Shown piece after piece: positions 36,601-48,600 of a DNA stretch of 64,000 bases; positions within the stretch are counted from its first letter, which is position 1, and the number at the start of each line of letters is the position of its first letter. A program made the position numbers and the translations under genes. Source of the stretch: Opisthorchis felineus (lineage: Eukaryota; Platyhelminthes; Trematoda; Opisthorchiida; Opisthorchiidae); the NCBI GenBank assembly GCA_004794785.1, contig SJOL01004338.1, forward strand, positions 1,891,871 to 1,955,870. The letters run 5' to 3'. The notes under the pieces were generated by a model, which was not told the origin of the DNA, searched no databases, and saw only the letters and a program-made list of their open reading frames with translations.

Positions 36601-39600
36601 ACCACTGTACGGACCCAAAAGGTCTCACCTTGAATCGAGCTTGGTGGAACCGATCGGTCCCGTTGCCCTTGGTGGCGGAATCTGGAGCACGAATTATTCA
36701 AGGTCAGTGTCCATCCGAGCGCATACAGGAAACACATTCTGGTAAGTTTCCCATGAAGAAACCAAATGTGGCTTCTTAAGATGTCAATGAACTCTCACGT
36801 TATGTTCTGATGTCCTGCGACACAGTGTATTTCGAAAAAAATTTCTATCCACGAAGTTAGTATTTTTGCAGCGTTTCAGTCGTTCCACTCCCGGTCGTCT
36901 GTCCGCGACAGGTAGCTGTCATTTCATCTGTTTGCGCACAAGTGTTAATTCTGTCGAACTGCCCACACCATCACACACCAAGTTCGATTCGAGGGCCACT
37001 AGTTGGGTTACAGAGACGCAGAATCGTAGCCGCATATGACAGACTCGCACCCTAGTCGACCCCCGCGCATGTTCATCAGGCAAATAATCTTACGTTACCT
37101 TGCAAGATCACCACGAAAAAGAAGTAAAACCACAAAAAATCAGCATAAGCACAATGAAACTTTATTTTGGTTGATTCCGAAATCACAAAATAGTGAAAGG
37201 TTGAGTTGATGTCCTCGTGAATTTCGATCATCAGGCACTCCAACCAGAACTTCGATGCGCTCCCATTTCGACAAAACAGGGATTATCTTGAGGTCACCAT
37301 TTTCGTCCTGCATCTTTGGAAGTAAATGCTTTTGGATCACTTGGTGATATAGATTCAGCAATTTAATGATTCTGCTTTTATTTAAACCTTTGTAGAACTG
37401 CAATTCCCAAATTATCTAGTTTGGTGCCTGTTGAGAAAAGGAGAAAAAACTCACTACACAGCCATAAATTTCAGTGTAGAACTCAGTCCATTGAACGGAA
37501 CTTCACCATCAGCTTGATGACTACGCTCTTATAAAGTTAGGATAACAATTGAAAAGCATTGCCTGTTGTAAGACACCCCTTGTTTTTTGCTTATCGTGGA
37601 TAGTTTAAGGTGGGCATATAAAACCACTTCCTCCAAGCCATTTGTTACATGTGAGTTTGCCCGTTGGGGGGGGGAGGGGCTATTATACGGCTTTGTTTCT
37701 GGCTTTCGGAAGTTTATTCATTGACCATCATTCGTATGCTGTGTATCCAGATGCACACCACACATTTCAGTTTTCGGATAAAGTCACTCGAGTGGACATG
37801 TTTGTATATGCTGATGCCCTGGTTAGGCAGCAGTACGAAAAGCCGCTCCACATTCCGGATTTCGGTAGTTCGAACCCCTGTAAAGTTAACCATATTCACT
37901 GGCAGACAGCTCCAACGACGCTGAAATTTGACCCAAATATGGCCCCCTTACTGTAGACCAGACAGCGATTGCGTCAGTCCATCTTTCTTCATGAAGTGAT
38001 TACTCGACTTGGTTACCAAGTGATATATGATTGCGCACTTCGTTTGTTTGGTGAAGGGCATCGGTCACTATTCTTTCCCTTTCCCTTACCGCTTCCCTTT
38101 TTCTCGCACTGCAGCAAAGTGTCTCAGCGGGTTTTTGCATTCAGAACAACGAGGCGAGACTAATGAGAACCAGCAAATAGAGATCCCCTCGCATCCACAC
38201 ACAAATTCACAGAGAAATTTTGGCACGACCTATCTACATAAGCCATCTGGCACTCGTGTAACTTCGGCATCGGAACCAAAGTACTTTACAATCTCCGGAA
38301 ACGATTCTGACAAATGGAATGCCGGTGAACTGAAGCAGAAGCATTTCAGAGGTGGCGCACCAAAACGGCCCCGTTACTCTATCGACCCAATGGTTAGTGA
38401 TGTTATTGTGAAGCTCTCTTTTTGTGCAGTTACTTACCATAATCCAGCTCTCGAAATGACCGCTGCTCATCAAAGGCCTTTAATATTTGGTAAAAAAATG
38501 CATTAAGTTATCTTGACAAAACTGGCCAATAAACAAAACCGCACTGGCTATATACTTCCAGCAAAATACAAAATGGGTGGACTGTTTCGAATGAGCTTGC
38601 AAGAACTATCTCAAGAACATTGTTTCTTGACTCTTCTGGAACGACAATATCTCCGTCGGTTTCAAACGTTTCCCAGTTAGTTGAAAACTGAACAGTCTTT
38701 TTTAGCCATTGACCATAGCTATTTTCAGAATAGTCCTTCTTCAGCGTCTTTGTCTTGACTTGGTCAGCAGCTTAGTTCAAGGTATGTACATGTCAGCATT
38801 TGGTGAAATGATGAAGTATGACATTAGTAATAAGTAACGCACGATAATCCTAATCATTTTCATCATACCATAATGTCCCTTCGGTATACCGTTATAAGGG
38901 TTCTCCTTAAAACCCAATTAGTAGTGTAAGTAACCTATCTTAGTGACTGGATGGGTCTTGGTTACAGATGCGCCATGGGGATGTGAAAATACGGATTACC
39001 CTCCGACAACGCTCAAGATGAAGTAAAATCTTCATCTCCCGGAAACAAAGGACGTACAAGATGCTTCTAATTTGCCACACATTCTAAGAAACTACGTCTT
39101 TCCAGAGTAGAGGTACTCATATCTCTAGATATTCTTCTTGAGAAAGTTGGTAGAATTTTTCGTTCGCCGTTAGTCTCAGATATCAGTAGTTCGGGCAAAG
39201 TCAGTTATATCCCAGTGGGATCTTACAGTCTGATTTCCGAGCGAAGAAATACTGTAGAAGTTATTATGACGGAAAAATATGTGAACCGCAGTAAGAATTA
39301 TTACATATAAATGGAATTTAACGAGTATAAATGAAAGTGAATCCAATTACATAATGCGTGCATGCAAATAACTGTGCCAGTGCCGGATTGTTGGACAGCG
39401 GAACTCGTGATGTTCGGTTTAAATTACTTGCTCGCAAGGCCAATATAATTTACCACGAGGTACAGAAACAGGAACATTTAATTTTCTGAAGAAATATGCT
39501 TCGCTGAGCGGTTGCAAACTGAATTATTTTAGGGCCATGTTGACGGGTGGTTTTACGTAGCAATGGTAATTAATAAACCATGTAGGTTCGGTTGTTTTGG

Positions 39601-42600
39601 TTTTTGGAGAAACTCGCAGCCTATCCCTCACGATTTTATGTACCGTCCACGTTATGTTAGAGAGGAATCGGCCAAAGGAAGTGACCTTGGTCTCAGTAGA
39701 CGGTCAGAAGACTGTGTTTATTATTTGCCCAACTGCTACTACACAAAACTGAGTATAACACATATGTCTTGGCGATGGAATTTGACCTGAAGGGACACAG
39801 AAATATTCGTCATCAAAGTTATGGACAAGGGACCTATGAAATACACAATCAAATGCAATGGCAGCCCTCTGGAGAGGCCCACCATCAGGAGGAACAGATT
39901 TTGATCGCTTGAGGCTTCTGGCAGTTCTACTGAATCTGTGAGCTAATCTTTTAGCTTGGACTGCAAACCACTTTCGTACACACATTTTGGTCAAATTCTC
40001 CATCCGAATGTATTCAAAGGATATCTGGTCTGTGTGTTCAACTTGAGGAAAACTCTTCATGCTCTCTTCCGAGACTCCCAATGCAAGCTGGACAGGTGAT
40101 TCGTCCGCAGACAAAAATTCATTTTGTGTGATGGTATGGGAATGTTAGTGTACACTCACACTTGAGTTGTACGGACAAAATATCCACAAGCTCAGACGTT
40201 GGCTGCAATTGTTTCTCTATATCACTAATATTTTCTAACCATCAGTGCTAATCAGATTAAAACCGTTCCATAAATCTGAATTCCACGATCCGCTGATGTG
40301 ATCTTTGAAGATCGCTCACGATGACAGATGTGTTCCGTGTTCTTTCGGACTAACACTGAAGTAGCCTATTTTGCCAAATTTGACGTAAAGTTCTGTGTCC
40401 CTCAGTTCTAGTGATTATACAACTTACATGTGTATCTTGGGTTCAATGTAAACTAGAAGTGCACTGATCCAGTTTTTTCTGGCCGATTCATCTGATCGAT
40501 CATGTTCAACATGATCGATGCAGCATCTGATTCTCATCGATTTGTGAGAAAATCCTACCACCACCACCACCACCACCACCACCAACACCAACAACAACAC
40601 CAACACCGGCACCAACACCAACACCAACACCAACCCCAAGCAACACGTAGCTCAGAGGGAGAATGATTTCGCAAGACGAAAGAAGCTTCCATCTGAGAAG
40701 TTATCACTCGAGTAGTCAGTCGAAACGTGACTACTTGATGTGGACTCTACCGTCACTAATAAGACTAAAATGTAGGTGAAAAACGTATTGTTGCTGAGCA
40801 AGGATAACTCTGTTGGGTCCCCTGAGTAGAAGAAAGTAAAGCTGCACGCGGAGTTGATGAAGAAAAGCGAGGTACACAATCTCCAACCGTGAGTCGATTG
40901 TGCACTGTTGATCTGCAGAGTTCGGCCTCTTGAAGACAGGGAAAATGATTGACCAGTTCCATTACAATGCAAACAAGTTAAGGAAAGCAGTGTATTAAGT
41001 TTGTTGAGGAACTATAATACCCCCAGATAAGCTGGAAAAAATTGCAAGTATGCAAACCGCTATACTCATGACGTATGACAGCACTACACCATGGATGGAA
41101 AGTCTACCCCCATACTTACTGTTCCCAAATCTGAAAGACAAATCTAGTGAATTTAGATTTACTTGAGGACGAAGCGTTTGCCACCCATCAACTCGGCCGA
41201 CAGGATCCCATCTAGGTCTCTGTTGTCGTCTTCCAGACAGTCTCGGTCCATGTCTTACTGGAACATTGACTGATCGTTCCAGTGGAACCGTATTCAAATG
41301 AGAAAACAGGATACCCCTAAAAAATTTTCTGTAAAATATTCAGCTTCACCTCGAACTGAATGACAATCTCTTCAAGTTTCGCGCTTTCTTCCTGATTTAT
41401 TGTCTTCTACGTTGTTTCGACCGCTCACCCCGTTTGAATCTGATAAGAGAGTTTAGGTCCAAAAGGGTCCAAAAGTGGCTAGTAATGCAACGGGACAATT
41501 CTAAAAATATAATAAACTTGCTAATCACATATTGAGATATGTTTTAGATTGTGTACACTAAAGGTCTTTCCACCTCAACGTGGGTGTTGTTTGAGGCGAG
41601 CGAAAGCCGGGCGGAAAGTTTTACTTACACGTCAGCCGAGTTCCAGAGATTTCAGGTAGTCTGAACTAACACAGTTTTTCAAATCAAAATGCCATTGTGT
41701 TCGAATATCAACTGTGAACAGTTTGTGGTTTCTCTAGACGGGATTGAGAGATTTGTTCACACACTGCATATCTAGACGTTTTGGCATGGATAAAATGCTG
41801 ATGATACAATGGTTGCAGGCGCATACCTGTAGGAAGAATGGCGGAGGGATATGTCAGTACAAGCAAGTAGACAGAGTCCGGTTAAAGTGTTGAGTATGCA
41901 GTAAGTGTTGGGTTGCATAGTTACACGAACACTGCTAACATGTTAGTGAACCCGGCATTGTAGCGTTCAAGTGTGACCGAATGATGTACATTCTGTCTCA
42001 ACTGAAAATGTCCAGGATTTTAGTGGACTTACAACAAATGATCGATTTAGATTGCGGTACTACCAAGAAACACTGTACTGGATCTCATTCCATGGTGTAC
42101 CTGATGAAGCATTCAGTGAACACCATTCCGTTACTTGACTGAATCGTGTGAACTCCGTGGACAAAACTGAGGAATTGAGTATTATATTGAGTGAGTCGTT
42201 AGCCAAACGAAAAAGGAATGTGGGTTGTCTCACGGAAGGTGAGATTTTGCACTCCTCATGCAGTGCAACATTATGTGAACTACACCACTCGGTAGACAAT
42301 CACCTGATATGTGGAAGGTTCCACAGTGTTTTCAGATACTTCCTTACGTATTTTTTCTAGAGTAATCTCATACCGGTATGTTCTGGAGACAAAAGTGAAC
42401 CCTGCGATTTGACCACGCAAAAACAGGCATGGTTTTGCTGCGAAGTGGTAAAAATTACTTCGTTTCGTATCAGTTGCTCGTGATTCAATTGTGCAAATCT
42501 CATAGTTCTTAGAGAATAATGGCAGAAGACCTCGACCAGTATCGTTACGTGCATCGTTTTGCTAAGTATGTATCATTTTCGAAAAAAAAATTCGGAACAG

Positions 42601-45600
42601 TGTGAATCTGGTATTTGTGTCCTGATTTCGACCAATACGGCCTTGACAATGTCACATTTGAATTAGTTCGCTTATTGGCCAGTTAACGCATTTAGGCTTA
42701 TTTGTGTAGCTTATATTTCCCAGTCTAACAGCCAGTTTTTTCAAATAGATGTTTGGCCGATTGAAAAAGTAATTCTTTCGAAAAAATAGAGACCACTGGT
42801 CTGACTCCCATGAATTTCACATTAGACGGAGATCCTTAAGTCACTATGGCTGCGAACTTCAGGCGTCGCCTGTGAGTTAGTTTGTGACCGTTCGCGGTAA
42901 CCTCTTTGATGATGATTTGCGAATAACTAAAAGACGAACCATCAGAATATATATTCTCCTCGTGAATTCTGAGTTGTCAAGAAACGAACCACATTACTCT
43001 AATGTTCGTAAGCATCAACTGCTTGTACAGCTGTTATTAGGTAGGGACTACACATTCCTCCCTTTAGTATTCACCAAACAATGTTCCCCGAAAAATTTGG
43101 GTTCCCATGGATTAGTCACATGGACTGTTTCTGGTGGATTTCTGGCTGACGCATGGGCTCTTCAGCCTTTTCAGGTGACCCGCATCTGATCAATGCCATC
43201 GCTTTTGTCATTTATATATTCTACTGCACTGCGTTTTCCCTTCGGGAAACGGCAGGCGGCATTCATCAAACGCGTTGTCCTAAAAGGTACCTCCTGTACA
43301 ATAAGGGGATGTCAATACACCAAATCATCGAAAGTTTCAGTCACGTCTAGAATCCCTCATTCTAAATTTATCTTTAACCGGAAAATCCTGTGATCCCGAT
43401 TCATTCGCTGATCAGAACAGGAAGTTACTTCTTTTCGAATTACTAACTAACAATTGTGATTCTCCCTAAGTCTAGCCAATAGTGATGATTTTTAACAGAT
43501 AAAGCCTTTGCAAATATTTAGTAGCGTGTGTAAATTAACCTAGAAGCAGAGTAAATGATGCTTGAAAAATATGTACCCAAAACCTATAGGCCTATCTGCA
43601 AAGCGTATGGGGGCGTCGTATGTGAGATGGCACAACGCTGAGGCGAAAATAGATTTGGCGTCCGTTACACTTGATAATCGAGGTAGAGAGTTGTGGGCCG
43701 GACATGAAAGACTGTATGCACTGTGAAATGAATGAGACGTTTGGTCTTCGTTATTTTTAGACTACACAATGTGTGGGCAAGTTCACATTGCTGATAATAG
43801 GTAGATTTTTCTGGTCCGAGAAACCAGTGGTCCTAGATCGGCAATAACGTTTATTAGGCACATCAGTTTAGTTAGTTTCCTTATGGTTCTAAACGCCTTA
43901 GCGATTATCATATTTCAACTAATCTTTGGTTGGATGACAACTGGTATTCAAAGTATGCCTACCGATTATTTGATCCCGACTGCATGGTCCGGACCCAAAG
44001 TTAGACGAAAGACAGGAAAACTGAAGAGAACATAGAGAAAATAGAAAACTATGACCATTGTCGTAGAGTGATTCGCATAGTGTGCGTATTTACACATATC
44101 CTACCGAATATGCGACTCAACTGAGGCTCTGGTAACTTCGGAATTGAATACACTTAGGTTTGTTGGATGGTAATAGTCTCTTCATAAATAAATTCAGTTA
44201 GATTAGGTGTATCTGCGTATCAGCAATACCGTTGGTGAAAATTGTTCTGGAACCTTCTTCCAGCTTGACAGATTGCCTGTCAGAAGAGTTACAGCAGCTT
44301 TGTGAGTAACCTTATGGACCAGAGACTGATCCAACCACAAAGTGTGTATTCATCTACCAGCAGGTGACAAGGTGTGCCGGAGTGTCGTTTGCACGATCTA
44401 CTATCGCAATTATCTCTCCGAATTACGGAATAGTAGTGCGCACAAAACAGTTCGAAGGAAAAAATTTTCCATCATAAAGAACAAACTACCAAACTGCTGC
44501 CACTTGATGAAAAGATGTCTGCGGCAGGTGCATGGTCCCAATCTCGCACCCTAATTATGCCTCCAGTTTGCATTCTGACAACAGGCTACACCGATGGGCT
44601 TCTCCAGGGCGTCCAGTCCATGCAATGAAAAAAAAGATAATCGTTCAGCTGTAGCACCCTTCCGGTGCCTAGCTGCCATGCCAATCGAAGGAAGCACGAG
44701 GGCTGGGATACTGCCAGGTTACCCAAGCCTAGACAGGGGAAGTCGAGAGGCAGATGTCGGGTTCGAACCACGGACCATCCGGTCAGTAAACTGGCGCTCT
44801 AACCACTTGAGCCATCTCGCCCCATGCAGTGAGCACTTTTACGGGGAGACAGCTGTACGTTAGCATCGACGGATCAATGATTGCAGCTTGTGGATATGTG
44901 CGTCTCAGCCTACACCAACGTTGTGCAACCTCACTAAAACGTGATTACCCTCGCTTACCTCACCAGTGCGTTAGAGTCAAGGTAAGTGCTCTAAAAGCAT
45001 GATCAAACGAGTCAGCGCGTGTCATTCGTGAATAATCGACCAACTCGACTATCCGGCAAAGTATGAAAATTGGTGAACTTCCCACTGGGTGTGTAGTCCT
45101 GAGCATTTTCCTGCACTGTGAAATGTCATATCAATAATCTACATCAACGTAAAATGTCCAACCGAATGTTCCAACAGGAATCGACCCAATATTCAAAAGG
45201 GATAGATCGGACGGATTAATCAAGAAAGCCTGAAAATGGGTTGACGCACCAGTTAACCTCAATTCAGTGTACCTCTGATATAGACAGAAGGATATTCGAA
45301 GTAGACATTCATAGTCGCCCATAGTAAAAAGAAAAAAATCTTTCACAGATTATTATTTTTTGATGTTCAGTTTTCGTTGGTTTCCTCTCAACAGGTCGGC
45401 CTCACCGGGTGGACCCCCGGGAAAAGAGAACTAAATTGTAGTCGTTGGCGGAATTCTTAGACATTCATAGGCACACAGGAGTCCACCGTAAAGCACCAGG
45501 GATCTGTTAATTTGTCTGACTAAGGGCACGATTCCTGATCTAGTCAAACCTCAAGATGTGGGCAAATGCCATGCGCTAACGATTTTTCGACACTCCCACG

Positions 45601-48600
45601 TTAAAAACTCCTTTAAATTTCGAAAACCCAGTTTGTATATAGCAAGAGTGGAACCAGCTTTTCCTTCAGCCTAACCACTCTGTACAGAGGAGGGCATTTT
45701 AAATAGCTGTTTTGTTTTCATAAAGCCAAACACACCACATTTCGAACCCATGTACAACTAATTTAGTGCCATGGTCACCAAATGTCAACTCATTTTGTTT
45801 TTATCACAGAATGAGCCTCATACGTCTGGTGGAACGGATACTGCTGGTAAGATCTTCACATACCGTGGAAGACCGATAAATGCCACACATGCAACAAAAA
45901 CCTCGGTGTGGACCTCCAGTTTTTCCACTAGCGGTGAACTGGTGGACGACTCACAACCGGACAGCCACAGTCTATTACAAAAGTCCTGTGGGTATAGGTT
46001 AAGGGAACCGAGTGGCCACTGGGCCTATTCCTATCAACGTGCACCACACTTAGCGGCAGAAGAATGGGGTAAAGGAACCGAACCGGACAGCGACTCCAGC
46101 AATACAAGATTAAAATTAAGCTCCCATACTGTTGACGAAAACAAACTCATCAACAGAGGTGTTCACCACCACAGATGCCCAACATCAGAAGCCATACCCA
46201 ACGCCTTGGTAAGCGCTCAGTGTGATAAAACCAAGCAGAGAGGTGATACAAATAACCCAATTCTAATTCACGGACGGGCTCTCCCGTGCAACTGTCGCTT
46301 TGGTGGAACCAAATTTGCGTTTCCTTCAAGTCTATCTGTGACAGATCAGAAGACGCTGGAGAGACGCCATCGGATGAGTGACCGCAAGACCTCCCTGGAT
46401 GACTTTCGAGTGAATCAGCGTGATGAATCAGAGACCGCTAGTAGCCAACAAAACAGTGAGGACACGGAGACCGAGAGTCGAAGCGAAGACAGACAAGGTG
46501 AGTTTGAAGAGGACACTCTAATCACCCAGATTTTTCAAACGCGGCTGGAAGACTCTTGATATAAAATTCCTACACCCATACGGTGCCGTAAGTGACAGTG
46601 CATCCATTGCCGGAATATGTTAAAACAAAGAGACGGCAATATAGGTTTAGAGTTTGTGGAACGGGGATTTCCACAATTTCAGTGGCAAACGTTCATATTC
46701 ACCATAAAACAAGGTGGGGTGGGGACCAATAAGCATTACCGTAAGCTTTGAATGCATCCCTTCAAGGTTAAACGCATCAGAGGAAGCCATGCTTTAAGTT
46801 CTAGAGGTTTACGAGTTGGTAAGAACAGACATGTCCGAACATTTTTCGGCACTTGGAAGTGAAACCTTGCTCTGTGTAGCTACAGATATCTCGCATTCTA
46901 AGGTCACTACAAAAACATCGAAGGGTGCTCGGTTGGCTACCGTTTAAGGTAGTGCTTCCTTGAGGTTGTCTGAACCAGTCACGGATATATTCCGAATAAT
47001 AACGTCGAGTTTCACCAAGGTGAACGAAGGATTTGCGTTTACAGGGGGATTTGCCGGTGGTATCATCATCATCATCATCGACAGCATGACAGCCGGTGGT
47101 ATCAGAGCTAGAGTAATTAATAACTTCAGCTACAATAACGTAAAGCTGAAGACTGAATAACAATAAAAAATAACAGAATTTAAGCCATGATTGATTTCAA
47201 GGAAAATGGATATTTAGTACAAAAAGGACAGAAAACAGGTGGGAGTTCACAACTACAGAACAACAGTGTACAATGAACGGACGGGTGAAGCAGCTTTGAA
47301 CTGGCCAGAGCGAAAGAAGTGGGCAGTATCAGTTGAAACTTTTTGGCAAACCACTCACACAGAGATTTTTATATGTAATGAAGTCATCGAGAAAGCACCC
47401 AAACAGCTTGCTGTATTTTACCACGAACTTAAGGGAAAACAATATCAGATCTCTCAATTCAGTGACAGAAAAAAAGGCGAGGAAAGTTGGCTGCTATGGT
47501 GCCAAGTCATGGGAACTGGGATAGTGGCTAGAATATTCTCATTTCAACCCACCTGACCCCGTTGTTCAACTTGAGGCATGAGCAATCGTGGCAAAATATA
47601 ACTAGTGGAGGAACCCAAAATCGTCCCATTACAATCATTCCGAGGTGCCTACATCTCCAGACACTCATTCAGGCGATCTGGGTAGAAACTGACAATAAGG
47701 ACGACACTGACATCGATTGGTAGCCATAGCTTGCATAACCTCCGACCAGGCGCAGCGGGGACCAACCCGTCACTATCCTGGAAGGCGAATAGCACCGACA
47801 GAACCCAAATGTTTCGTAATCTCTTTCAAACCTCTCTGCCAGGTCAAGGGTTGGCCACCTCTCTGCTTCAGCCACTCAGAGTTGGGCCTAGAAAACAGCA
47901 TTCTCTTCGGCAAACAATGGTTAGGCATACGCGATACGTCCTAACCAACGCAGTTTCTGGTGCTGGACACATTCTTCAATGCAAGTTCCCGTTGCATAAC
48001 CGAAAACTCGCTTTCTAACTGCCTCGTTGCGGATCCTCCGACACCAACTCACATGAGCTATGGTCCTGAGACAACGATTGTCGAACACCTGAAGACGTCT
48101 CAGTTCCGCCGCTTGAACAGGCCAAATCTCACAGCCATACAACGAAACAGCCCGAACTGTGGCCTGATACACACGTCCCTTATAGTACACATCATCCCTC
48201 AACGATGAGTATAAGCTCAAGCCTGTTGAACAAATGTTGCGAACTTTAAAGGCAGGGTTAGATTAATTGCAGTGAGAGGGGGGCGAGCAAATTGGATGTT
48301 GTGTCCCAGACATCCTTGATCTAAACCAGTTACTTCCGTTGTTGTGGATATTCGCAGGGATTGCTACCATTGCAGCTGCAGTGTGAGCATGCTTGTTTTG
48401 AACGTACAAGCGAAGAAGCGTATGCCTACGGTCCCTGAAATGGTTAACATGCGTTTATCCTCTACCCTTTTACTGGTCTCATTTTGTTGATAACGTTGCT
48501 CAATCATTCGCAACCGGACGATAAAATCGCGTTGCAGTGGAGGTTCACACCAACTGCAAAATGACATGCCAATATTGTTGGGTCACATAATCGCATACAC

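Larger units (their letters stand above)
38393..45809 (+). other. NETO intron 8
   Basis: About 7.4 kb. Contains the CCA/CAA trinucleotide repeat at 40557-40637, a tRNA-derived SINE at 44636-44823 (-) and an unrecognised 136-codon frame on - at 39704-40114. The remaining sequence shows nothing I can name. Confidence 0.4.

Noticed and set aside
40424..40639. Poly-Val/Leu open frame on the - strand
   Set aside because: Translation of the CCA microsatellite.
44586..44771. Open frame with a close relative at 54028-54231
   Set aside because: Both lie in the SINE copies. The similarity is that of the repeat, not of a protein.
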